From the NCBI GenBank assembly GCA_028292345.1, contig JAQGMN010000479.1, positions 1 to 9,223 on the forward strand: DNA of 9,223 bases, read 5' to 3'. This document shows, in pieces, positions 1 to 7,628 of this stretch. Under the pieces are notes generated by a model. That model was not told the origin of the DNA, did not search any database, and worked only from the letters and a program-made list of their open reading frames with translations. The stretch's first letter is position 1. Every line of letters starts with the position of its first letter. The DNA is from Polaromonas sp. Its GTDB lineage: Bacteria > Pseudomonadota > Gammaproteobacteria > Burkholderiales > Burkholderiaceae_C. Both the position numbers and the translations under genes were made by a program.

Positions 1-1845
1 GTGCGCGTGCTGTCGCACCACGAGCCGGTGTTCCTCGACGGGCTGGGCGAAGAACCCATGCGCCGCTTTGTCGAGCAGTACAAGGGCGTCTCGCTGATGC
101 AGAGCATCAAGATCGGCACCAACCTCAACAGCCAGGCCAAAGCCGGCAGCGCCAATGTCTACCTCGACGGCGTGGCCAAGGCGACGGCGTCGGTGCGCAT
201 CCTGAACCAGAGCCTGCTGGCCGCGTCGCTGAAGGTGGCGCGGGCCAAAATGGGTTTTGCCCAGGGCCGCGACCCCGAGCGGGTGGCCCGCATCCGGCCC
301 GAGGTGTATGCGCCGATGGACTGGAAGGCGCTGGCCGATGCCGGCCTGGTGTCCAGCAAGACGTTCAGCAACCGCGACATCGAGCAGGCCTTTGCCGGCA
401 CGGTGGGCGCCGGGCAGGACCGCGAGGCCGGCCAAACGCCGGACGGCGCGTTCATCGGCCTGCATGCCGCCTACCTGAGCGTGCCAAGCGTGGGCCGCAA
501 CCTGCTCACGCCCGAGGGCTGGAAGGTGCTGGAGCGCCGACTGGACCCGGGCGACCATGCGCTGCTGGTGGTCGGCCAGGGCCGCTACTCCTTCCTGGGC
601 GACGATTTCGTGCGCGGCGCGGTGCCCGACCGGCTGACGCTGCAGCAGGAAGGCCTGCCGATGGAACTGCGCGACCTGGACCTGGACGCCAGCCTGATTC
701 TGCCCGCCGCGCTGCAGGGCGTGGAGTGGCGGGTCTTTCGGGTGATTGCGCCGGCCGGGCTGGACCCGGCGCAGGCGCTCGACTTCAAGCTGCGCGTCAC
801 GCGCAGCAAGGGCATGATCTACCCGGAGCGCGTCAGCAAGGACTTCGCCTTTGGCACGGCGCTGCCCGCGAGCTACTTTGAATCGCCCAGCGTCGACGAC
901 AAGAGCTGGCATTCAATCTGGCGCGCGCGCAGCGTCGAACTCGGGGTGCTGCTGGCCGGACTGGCGGTGCTGGCCTGGGCGCTGGTTGAGCAGAGCTGGG
1001 TGTCGCGCAGCAAACGGCGGCTGGCCATTTTCCGCACCGGCTACCTGCTGTTCACGCTGGGCTTCATCGGCTGGTACGCGCAGGGCCAGCTGTCGGTGGT
1101 CAACATCACGGCGCTGGTCCAGGCGCTGATCGCCGGCCGCAGCCTGGGTTTCTTCATGTACGACCCGATGACGGTGGTGCTCTGGGGCGCGGTCATTCTC
1201 AGCGTTGTGGCCTGGGGGCGCGGCACCTTTTGCGGCTGGCTGTGCCCTTTCGGCGCGCTGCAGGAACTGGTCAGCAAGGCGGCCCATGCGCTGGGCATCC
1301 GCCAGGTCCGCATTCCCGACCGGGTCGATGCGCGGCTCAAGAAGCTCAAGTACGCGGTGCTGGGCGCCATCGTGCTGACGGCGTGCTTTTCGGTCGGCTG
1401 GACCGACCGCCTGGTCGAGGTGGAGCCGTTCAAGACCAGCATCACGCTGATGTTCGTCCGCTCCTGGCCTTTCGTGGCCTGGGCTGGCGCCCTGGTGGTG
1501 TTGAGCGCTTTTTTCTACAAGGGCTACTGCCGCTACCTGTGCCCGCTGGGCGCCGGCATGGTCATCCTGGGCCGGCTGCGCCGCTTCGACTGGATTGCCC
1601 GGCGCGCCGAATGCGGCCAGCCGTGCCAGCGCTGCCGCAGCGACTGCGCCTACCAGGCCATCGACAAGCCGGGAAAGATCGACTACGACGAATGCTTTCA
1701 GTGCCTCGACTGCGTGGCCATCTACACCAACGAGGAGCTGTGCGTGCCGCTGATCCTGCACAACCGCCATGTGGCCGGCCAGGTGCGCATCCCGATTGCG
1801 CTGGCCGGCAGTCCTGCTGCCAAACTCGCCAAAGGGGCGCCGTGA
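1..1845 (+). CDS. nosR: NosR, membrane flavoprotein/Fe-S electron donor for nitrous oxide reductase (5' end missing)
   Basis: NosR/NirI-family membrane protein needed for nitrous oxide reductase expression and activity; it is thought to pass electrons from the quinol pool to periplasmic NosZ. The 614 visible residues begin inside the periplasmic FMN-binding domain. Thr62 in the AKATASV stretch is the likely covalent FMN site. Hydrophobic segments lie near residues 312-330, 342-360, 388-406, 450-467 and 484-506. Two CxxxCP motifs (C411/C415 and C510/C514) are the polyferredoxin membrane signature. The C-terminus carries two Fe-S clusters' worth of cysteines (C538, C542, C545, C549; then C565, C568, C571, C581). 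Family members are about 700 residues or more, so roughly the first 100 (signal peptide and start of the FMN domain) are missing. The GTG at base 1 is therefore probably an internal Val codon. The stop overlaps the next gene's start, implying translational coupling. Identification is firm from the combined domain order. Confidence 0.93.
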   Translation: MRVLSHHEPVFLDGLGEEPMRRFVEQYKGVSLMQSIKIGTNLNSQAKAGSANVYLDGVAKATASVRILNQSLLAASLKVARAKMGFAQGRDPERVARIRPEVYAPMDWKALADAGLVSSKTFSNRDIEQAFAGTVGAGQDREAGQTPDGAFIGLHAAYLSVPSVGRNLLTPEGWKVLERRLDPGDHALLVVGQGRYSFLGDDFVRGAVPDRLTLQQEGLPMELRDLDLDASLILPAALQGVEWRVFRVIAPAGLDPAQALDFKLRVTRSKGMIYPERVSKDFAFGTALPASYFESPSVDDKSWHSIWRARSVELGVLLAGLAVLAWALVEQSWVSRSKRRLAIFRTGYLLFTLGFIGWYAQGQLSVVNITALVQALIAGRSLGFFMYDPMTVVLWGAVILSVVAWGRGTFCGWLCPFGALQELVSKAAHALGIRQVRIPDRVDARLKKLKYAVLGAIVLTACFSVGWTDRLVEVEPFKTSITLMFVRSWPFVAWAGALVVLSAFFYKGYCRYLCPLGAGMVILGRLRRFDWIARRAECGQPCQRCRSDCAYQAIDKPGKIDYDECFQCLDCVAIYTNEELCVPLILHNRHVAGQVRIPIALAGSPAAKLAKGAP

Positions 1846-2861
1846 AGCGCCGCAATTTCCTGCGGTCCGGCCTGGGCGCGGGCGCGGCCGGCCTGGCCGC
1901 GTCCGGCTGGTTCGGGGCGGGTGCTGCCGCCAATGCCGTCCGTGGCGCCGGCGCGCTGCAGTGGCGCGACCGCACGCTGCTCGGCTTCGGCACGGTGCTG
2001 ACCCTGCGCGTGGCGCACGCCGACGACCGCCAGGCCGAGCGCGCGCTGGACGCGGCGGTCGACACCATCCGCCATGTGGAAGACCAGATGAGCCTGTTTC
2101 GCACGGACAGCGCGCTCAGCCGGCTGAACCGCGAGGGCGTGCTCCTGCGGCCCCATCCCGATCTGGTCAAGGTGCTGCAACTGGCGCAGGGCGTGTCGGC
2201 GCGCAGCCAGGGCGCGTTCGATGTCACCGTCCAGCCGCTGTGGACGGCGTTTGAACAGGCGGCAGGGCGCAAGGCCCTGCCGTCGCCCGAGGCGGTGACG
2301 GCCGCGCGCGCTGCCGTGGGCTGGCAGCATCTGTCGGTCTCAGGCGACGCCATTCGCCTGGCCCGGCCGGGCATGGGCGTGACGCTGAACGGCATTGCCC
2401 AGGGTTTTGCCGCCGACCTGGCGCGCACGCGGTTGCAGGCGCTTGGCGTCAACCATGCGCTGGTCAATGCCGGCGAGTGGACCGCGCTGGGCCGGCCTGA
2501 CACCGAACGGCCGTGGCTGCTGGGCCTGCAGGACCCGCGCGATGCGCAGGCGCTGATTGCGCGGCTGGCGCTGGACGGCCGCAGCATCGCGGTGTCGGCC
2601 GACAACGAATGCAGCTTCAGCGCGGACCGGGTGCACCACCACATCTTCGATCCGCGCACCGGCTATTCGCCTGCGGAACTGGCCTGTGTCGCCGTGGCGG
2701 CGCCCAGCTGCGCGCTGGCCGATGCGCTCACCAAGGTCATGTTCGCCGCCGGACGCGAAAAGGCGCTCCGGCTGGCGCGGGAATGGGATGTCGATGTGCT
2801 CGTCGTGGACAAGCAGGGAAAATGGCAGGCCACGGCGGGCCTGAAGCTGCACGCGGGCTGA
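1842..2861 (+). CDS. apbE: FAD:protein FMN transferase, ApbE/NosX type, Tat-exported
   Basis: Transfers FMN from FAD to a threonine of a target flavoprotein in the periplasm; the obvious target is NosR, encoded just upstream. The GTG start at 1842 overlaps the nosR TGA by four bases, and the 339-residue product opens with a twin-arginine signal (KRRNFLRSG, then an Ala/Gly-rich core to about residue 32). ApbE-family blocks follow in order: DQMSLFRTDSALSRLN (81-96), GAFDVTVQPLW (124-134), TLNGIAQGFAADL (181-193), NAGEWTALG (209-217), HHHIFDPRTGYSP (265-277) and ADALTKVMF (293-301). The LNGIAQG and AGE variants, in place of the commoner GGIAKG and GGD, resemble the NosX branch that serves NosR. 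The usual metal-ligand Thr four residues after Asp294 is Lys298 here, with Thr297 one place earlier. An open frame continues upstream to 1230 inside nosR, but it is the overlapping frame of a GC-rich gene; the Tat signal fixes the start. nosX is an equally good name. Confidence 0.92.
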   Translation: MKRRNFLRSGLGAGAAGLAASGWFGAGAAANAVRGAGALQWRDRTLLGFGTVLTLRVAHADDRQAERALDAAVDTIRHVEDQMSLFRTDSALSRLNREGVLLRPHPDLVKVLQLAQGVSARSQGAFDVTVQPLWTAFEQAAGRKALPSPEAVTAARAAVGWQHLSVSGDAIRLARPGMGVTLNGIAQGFAADLARTRLQALGVNHALVNAGEWTALGRPDTERPWLLGLQDPRDAQALIARLALDGRSIAVSADNECSFSADRVHHHIFDPRTGYSPAELACVAVAAPSCALADALTKVMFAAGREKALRLAREWDVDVLVVDKQGKWQATAGLKLHAG

Positions 2862-2871
2862 GGAGCGCGGC

Positions 2872-2888
2872 CAGCAATGGCATTGCTG
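2872..2888 (+). terminator. Small hairpin just after apbE, possible terminator
   Basis: CAGCAAT-GGC-ATTGCTG is a perfect 7-base-pair stem with a three-base loop, starting 11 bases after the apbE stop. It has no T-tract, so it is not a textbook intrinsic terminator. It could be a transcript 3'-end stabiliser, or part of the inverted-repeat element that begins on the next base. Confidence 0.3.
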
Positions 2889-2972
2889 CGTCATGCCCGC
2901 GAAGGGGGATGTCCAGGTGCATTCGGGCGTTTCAGCCCGTGTTGCTGGATTCCCGCCTGAGCGGGTATGACG
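2889..2972. repeat. Degenerate REP-like inverted-repeat element
   Basis: Two 28-base arms, 2889-2916 (CGTCATGCCCGC...GTCCAG) and 2945-2972 (CTGGATTCCCGC...ATGACG), are inverted copies matching at 21 of 28 positions. A perfect inner hairpin, CGGGC-GTTTCA-GCCCG, sits at 2924-2939. The 'CGTCAT-CCCGC ... GGA-TCCAG' wording resembles the short palindromic repeats dispersed through many beta- and gammaproteobacterial genomes, often beside gene ends. No transposase or coding sequence is linked to it. Being a dispersed family member is inference from appearance, because only one copy lies in the window. Confidence 0.55.
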
Positions 2973-3009
2973 GAACGTGAGGGTTTGCCCATTCCAGACC
3001 GCATCGCCA

Positions 3010-3041
3010 GGCCCCGGCATCCGTTTCAGGATGCCGGGGCC
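3010..3041 (-). terminator. Strong perfect hairpin downstream of the porin
   Basis: GGCCCCGGCATCC and GGATGCCGGGGCC form a perfect 13-base-pair stem around a GTTTCA loop, 20 bases past the porin stop. No T-run follows on either strand. The stability and position still suggest the 3' end of the porin transcript, and it could also stop read-through from apbE on the other strand. The same six-base loop, GTTTCA, occurs in the hairpin at 2924-2939. Confidence 0.55.
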
Positions 3042-3061
3042 GCAAGAAGGCCTCCCGCTGA

Positions 3062-4105
3062 TTAGAACGAATGCCTGACGCCCACGTTGAACAGGCTGGT
3101 GCCGACATTGGCCGCCGTGCCGCCGGCCACCACGGTCGTCAGCAGCGTGGCGCCGGCCTTGGCATCGGCATAGGTGAAGGTGCCGTACAGCGTCGTGCGC
3201 TTGGACAGGGCGTATTCATCGCTCAGGATCAGCGTCGTGGTCTTGTCATTGCTGTTGGTCTTGTTCTTGCCGAAATAGACCGCGCCCATCACGGTGTTGT
3301 TGGCGGCGGTCTTCCAGTCCAGGCCGACGCCGGTGACGCCGACCTTGCTGGTTTCCACCAGCGCCGCGTTCTTGTTCACGCCGCGCAGGTAGTTCAGCTT
3401 GCCGGTCAGCGCGCCCAGGGTGTAGCCGGCGCCGACCGTGTACAGCGTGCTCATGCGATCCGACGTGCCCGGCAGGTTGGTGCCCTGGTAGGCGGCCGAC
3501 AGGGACACCGGACCGGCGTAGGTGACACCCAGCGAAACCACCGCGCCCCGGTTTTCCGACACGCTGTAGCCGCCGGCAATGCCGACCGGCCCCAGCTTGT
3601 GGCTGTACGACACCGCATTCTGGATGAAAACGCCGACGTCGTTGTTGCCGTTGTTGCCGGCGGTCAGCGCGCCCGAGTTGTACGCCCAGGGGTAGAGGCC
3701 GGAGAAATTCTCGCGCAGGCCGCGCGGGTCGGTGGCGGCAAAGGCCAGGATGGCCGGGCTGTACTGGTTGCCCAGCGTCAGCGTGCCCAGGCTGTCGGAC
3801 GACAGGGCGATGTTCGACTGCCGGCGAAACAGGCGCGGGTCCGAGGCGCCGGTGTCGGCGGCAAAGTGGCCTTCCAGGTTGAAGCTGGCCTTCAGGCCGC
3901 CGCCCAGGTCTTCCGAGCCGCGAAAGCCCCAGATGCTGGGCGAGATGCCGCCGTTGGCAATGCTGGTCGAGGAGCCGCCGGCCGGGCTGTGGTTCTGCGT
4001 CAGCATGCCCAGGTCCACGTTGCCGTACAGCACCACGCTGCTTTGGGCCATGGCCGCGCTTGACAACAGGGCCAGAACGGCAAGGGCGAGCAGGTTTTTT
4101 TTCAT
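3062..4105 (-). CDS. Outer-membrane porin, Gram-negative Porin_4/OmpC-like family
   Basis: General-diffusion type trimeric beta-barrel porin of the Burkholderiales style; the substrate cannot be told from sequence. The 347-residue product starts MKKNLLALAVLALLSSAAMA, a Sec signal peptide with cleavage after residue 20. The first strand SSVVLYGNVDLGML follows at once. The FRRQSNIALSS...LGTLTLGNQ stretch is typical of the family, and the protein ends in GVRHSF, whose terminal Phe is the barrel-assembly signal. The start at 4105 is chosen over an upstream ATG at 4165 because it begins the signal peptide and has GGAGA seven bases upstream (4113-4117). A sigma-54-type promoter at 4161-4176 also lies within the longer reading. 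Lysine and serine codons are commoner than in the neighbours, as expected for a porin. It is divergent from the aldehyde dehydrogenase and possibly co-regulated with it. Confidence 0.92.
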   Translation of the reverse strand: MKKNLLALAVLALLSSAAMAQSSVVLYGNVDLGMLTQNHSPAGGSSTSIANGGISPSIWGFRGSEDLGGGLKASFNLEGHFAADTGASDPRLFRRQSNIALSSDSLGTLTLGNQYSPAILAFAATDPRGLRENFSGLYPWAYNSGALTAGNNGNNDVGVFIQNAVSYSHKLGPVGIAGGYSVSENRGAVVSLGVTYAGPVSLSAAYQGTNLPGTSDRMSTLYTVGAGYTLGALTGKLNYLRGVNKNAALVETSKVGVTGVGLDWKTAANNTVMGAVYFGKNKTNSNDKTTTLILSDEYALSKRTTLYGTFTYADAKAGATLLTTVVAGGTAANVGTSLFNVGVRHSF

Positions 4106-4160
4106 CACGAAGTCTCCGGTAATTTTGAATTCCCCAGCAATTTGTGGGCGCACCGGTTTC

Positions 4161-4176
4161 AGCAAAAGCCATGCCT
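4161..4176 (-). promoter_or_regulatory. Sigma-54-type -24/-12 promoter for the porin
   Basis: Read on the minus strand the site is AGGCATGGCTTTTGCT. The sigma-54 consensus is TGGCAYR-N4-TTGCW, and only the first base differs. The GG (4175-4174) and GC (4163-4162) are separated by exactly 10 bases. Transcription would begin near 4150, giving a leader of about 45 bases that contains the GGAGA ribosome site. No convincing sigma-70 pair was seen nearby. Confidence 0.65.
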
Positions 4177-4247
4177 GTCGAGCTTGGCATGCCGGACATG
4201 GCCCGGCTGGCCTTGCGCCGGACGGCGAATGCTCTTTTTTGTCACAG

Positions 4248-4266
4248 GTGTCTCAGGGCGGAACGT
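4248..4266. promoter_or_regulatory. Candidate enhancer (UAS) dyad, copy 1
   Basis: GTGTCTC-AGGGC-GGAAC, followed by GT, matches the dyad upstream of the cytochrome gene at 8268-8286 in 11 of 19 positions; all matches fall in the two half-sites and none in the centre. It lies about 82 bases upstream of the porin -24 element, a usual distance for a sigma-54 activator, and about 280 bases from the aldehyde dehydrogenase promoter. Binding by the AcoR-like protein is inference. Confidence 0.4.
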
Positions 4267-4532
4267 TGCATTTCGCATGACGCGGGCGTTGGCGGAACCC
4301 CCGCGGATGGATGGTGGGCCAGTCAACGATATTTTCAGTATCAAACAGGCCTCTGGCGCAAGCCCTGCCTGCGCAAACAGCTATCGATTCAATAGTGAAA
4401 GCGATGCCGCGCCTGGCGCGCGGCGAACGAAGGGCAGGACGATCTCGCGCCAGGTCTGGCGAATCCCGCGCTGACGCCCGGCAAAGGCTGGAAAACGGAC
4501 CGAAATTGACGCCGTTTTGCGCCTTTTTCCTG

Positions 4533-4549
4533 CTGGCACGTTCCTTGAT
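4533..4549 (+). promoter_or_regulatory. Sigma-54-type -24/-12 promoter for the aldehyde dehydrogenase
   Basis: CTGGCACGTTCCTTGAT matches the consensus YTGGCACG-N4-TTGCW exactly through the -24 block and the TTG of the -12 block. The only departure is A for C in the -12 GC. GG (4535-4536) and GA (4547-4548) are 10 bases apart. The start of transcription would fall near 4560, about 45 bases before the ATG, leaving room for the AAAGGAGA ribosome site at 4595-4602. Confidence 0.62.
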
Positions 4550-4605
4550 AACGATAAAGCACCCGCAAGGGAAACCACCCCGCCATCGATTCGCAAAGGA
4601 GACCC

Positions 4606-6126
<1,521 letters not shown>

Positions 6127-6176
6127 TCTTGTTGACCTGTTGCTGACCGGCAGGCCTGGAGCCGCGCAGCCTCCAC

Positions 6177-6200
6177 GGGGACGGGCAACCGTCCCTTTTT
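6177..6200 (+). terminator. Intrinsic terminator/attenuator between aldehyde dehydrogenase and DUF779 genes
   Basis: GGGACGG-GCAA-CCGTCCC (6178-6195) is a perfect 7-base-pair stem with a GCAA tetraloop, followed immediately by TTTTT (6196-6200). G6177 can extend the stem by a G-U pair. This is a textbook Rho-independent layout. It lies 35 bases before the DUF779 ATG, so it would end or reduce transcripts entering that gene. Confidence 0.75.
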
Positions 6201-6235
6201 GCGTTTCTTGGCGATTGTTTTATCTGGAGACCGAC

Positions 6236-6625
6236 ATGGTTGAAAAAGTCATTGCTACCGAAGCGGCGCTCGCGCTGGTCGAGCAGCTCAAGGCGAAACA
6301 CGGCACCGTCATGTTCCACCAGTCCGGCGGCTGCTGCGACAACAGCGCGGCCAACTGCTACCTGCCGGGCGAGATCACGATGGGCGCGGGCGATGTCTTC
6401 CTGGGCGAGATCGCCGGCGCGCGCTTTTACATCGGCAAGTCGCAGTACGCCTACTGGAAGCACACGCAGCTGATCATCGACGTGATCGACGGCCATGGCG
6501 GGACGTTCTCGCTCGAAGGCCCCGAGGGCAAGGCCTTTCACACGCGTTCGCGGGTGTTCACCGAGGCGGAACTGGAGGAAATCGAAAGGCAGGATGCGGC
6601 GCAACCGGGGGGCGAGGCGCCCTGA
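6236..6625 (+). CDS. DUF779 family protein (acetaldehyde dehydrogenase-associated, function unknown)
   Basis: A small 129-residue soluble protein of the DUF779 family, commonly encoded beside ExaC/AcoD-type aldehyde dehydrogenases; its biochemical role is not established. The core MFHQSGGCCDNSAANCY (26-42) holds His28 and Cys33, Cys34 and Cys41, a plausible metal- or thiol-reactive cluster. The rest (FYIGKSQYAYWKHTQLIIDVIDG and on to SLEGPEGKAFHTRSRVF) is typical of the family, with a charged tail rich in Glu, Gln and Gly. The ATG at 6236 is preceded by GGAG at 6226-6229 with six bases of spacing. An in-frame start at 6140 is rejected because that leader is not family-like and spans the terminator. 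Because of the hairpin at 6177-6200, expression probably depends on read-through or on a promoter not recognised here. Confidence 0.9.
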   Translation: MVEKVIATEAALALVEQLKAKHGTVMFHQSGGCCDNSAANCYLPGEITMGAGDVFLGEIAGARFYIGKSQYAYWKHTQLIIDVIDGHGGTFSLEGPEGKAFHTRSRVFTEAELEEIERQDAAQPGGEAP

Positions 6626-6671
6626 ACTGATGAAAGGCGGCGCCTCCTGCTGTTCAGGCCTTCAGGGCGCC
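6616..6671. terminator. Inverted repeat over two convergent stop codons, possible bidirectional terminator
   Basis: GGCGCCCTGAA (6616-6626) and TTCAGGGCGCC (6661-6671) are perfect 11-base inverted copies, and each includes the stop codon of one of the two convergent genes. A competing stem, CCTGAAC (6621-6627) with GTTCAGG (6652-6658), and a small internal palindrome AGGCG-G-CGCCT also exist. There is no T-run. The symmetry follows from both proteins ending Ala-Pro-stop with the same codons, so it may be chance, but it could fold in transcripts from either side. Confidence 0.4.
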
Positions 6672-7576
6672 GTCAGCGTCATGCCGCGCTGCTGGAACAT
6701 CGCCAGCAGCTCGCCATTGCCGCGCAGTTCCTTGAAGGCCACTTCAATCGCCTGGCCCAGGTCCTTGTTCGTCGCCTTGATGGCCAGCCCGAGCGGCCAG
6801 CCGTTTTCGGGAACGCCTTCGAGCGGCATGCTGGTCAGCGCCAGGTGCGCCGGCCGGGGCCGGGCCTCGGCCAGCGCGGCCTCGGCCTGCGAGCGCAGCA
6901 CATAGGCGGCGGCAGCCTGCCCGCCGATGACCGCCCGGGCCGCCTCGACGCCCGAAGCATGCAGGCCGACCTGCGCGCGCAGCATGCCGCCCTGCTGGCC
7001 CATCAGCACGCTGGCCAGGCCGGTGCCGCGCTCGACCGCCAGCTTGTGGCCCTTGAGGTCGTCCGGCCCCGTGACCTGCGGCAGCGCGCGCGTGTCATGC
7101 AGCAGCACCTGCACCTGGCGCATGTAGGGCGCAAAGATCAGCGCCTGCCGGTTTTCCTGCATCAGGTACTTGTCCACCGGCACATGCAGCATGATGTCGG
7201 CCGGCCCGTAGCCCAGGTAGTGGCCGCGCCAGACCATGTTGCGCAGGTCGTCGTTCATGCGCTCGCCCGCGTCGAAGGGCAGCAGGGCCAGCTTGAGCTG
7301 CATCTGCCGGGCCAGCGCGTTGGCCAGGGCAATGTCCAGCCCCTGCATGTCGGTGGCGGGGCCGTCCGAGAACGGCGCGTTGTCCTTGTACACCGCCACC
7401 TTGAGGATGCCGCTGTCGCGGATGCGCGCCAGGTCGGTCAGCTCGGTCTGCGCCTGCGCCAGCGGCGCCATGCTAAGTGACAGCAGCAGCGCCAGGCTGC
7501 GCCGCCGGTCGAGGCCGCGTGCGGTCGGGCGGTCGCGGCCGGGCTCCGGGCAAACGTCGGGATTCAAAGTGGTCAT
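6662..7576 (-). CDS. Quinoprotein dehydrogenase-associated periplasmic solute-binding protein (MoxJ-like, SBP_bac_3 fold)
   Basis: A periplasmic protein of the family-3 solute-binding fold. No permease or ATPase gene is adjacent, so it is more likely the MoxJ-like accessory protein found with PQQ-dependent alcohol dehydrogenases than a transport component; its exact role is unknown. The 304 residues start with a long positively charged leader (GLDRRRSLALLLSLSMAPLAQAQ, cleavage near residue 42; the Arg run could also make it a Tat signal). ILKVAVYKDNAPFSD (57-71), DMQGLDIALANALARQMQL (76-94) and DDLKGHKLAVERGTG (172-186) are typical of the fold. The start at 7576 has only a weak AAGG about 12 bases upstream. 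It begins 52 bases after the cytochrome stop with no visible promoter between, so the two are probably one transcript. The final residues overlap the inverted repeat shared with the convergent DUF779 gene. Confidence 0.85.
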   Translation of the reverse strand: MTTLNPDVCPEPGRDRPTARGLDRRRSLALLLSLSMAPLAQAQTELTDLARIRDSGILKVAVYKDNAPFSDGPATDMQGLDIALANALARQMQLKLALLPFDAGERMNDDLRNMVWRGHYLGYGPADIMLHVPVDKYLMQENRQALIFAPYMRQVQVLLHDTRALPQVTGPDDLKGHKLAVERGTGLASVLMGQQGGMLRAQVGLHASGVEAARAVIGGQAAAAYVLRSQAEAALAEARPRPAHLALTSMPLEGVPENGWPLGLAIKATNKDLGQAIEVAFKELRGNGELLAMFQQRGMTLTAP

Positions 7577-7628
7577 GGTGTGGGCTTGCCTTGGGTCGAT
7601 TGAAAAATGGCCGGGATTCGCAGAGGCC

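Larger units (their letters stand above)
4106..4605. promoter_or_regulatory. 500-base divergent control region between porin and aldehyde dehydrogenase
   Basis: No supportable gene lies here; the open frames are short, overlap each other and show no protein-like composition. It holds two outward-facing sigma-54-type promoters (4161-4176 minus, 4533-4549 plus), a dyad shared with the cytochrome control region (4248-4266), and an imperfect palindrome CTATCGATTCAATAG (4381-4395). It is visibly more AT-rich in patches (4321-4395 and 4500-4560) than the flanking genes. The length suits enhancer-dependent promoters that need DNA looping. Confidence 0.65.

Noticed and set aside
913..1770. Minus-strand open frame opposite nosR
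   Set aside because: Antisense shadow; the plus strand carries unmistakable CxxxCP and Fe-S cysteine motifs.
1230..1841. Upstream extension of the apbE frame into nosR
   Set aside because: Its translation is Arg/Pro/Gly-rich with no family resemblance; it is the overlapping frame of the nosR coding sequence, and the Tat signal starts at 1842.
3071..4063. Plus-strand open frame opposite the porin
   Set aside because: Shadow of the porin; no start signal, and composition is unlike a real protein.
4103..4165. Longer porin start at 4165 adding 20 residues
   Set aside because: The added residues precede a complete signal peptide, lack a ribosome site, and overlap the sigma-54-type promoter; the ATG at 4105 has GGAGA at good spacing.
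4142..4474. Small open frames within the 500-base porin/aldehyde dehydrogenase gap
   Set aside because: They overlap in several frames, cross the predicted promoters, and lack convincing ribosome sites or protein-like sequence.
6140..6235. Upstream in-frame start for the DUF779 protein
   Set aside because: It would place the terminator hairpin inside the gene, and its leader is not family-like; the ATG at 6236 has a proper GGAG.
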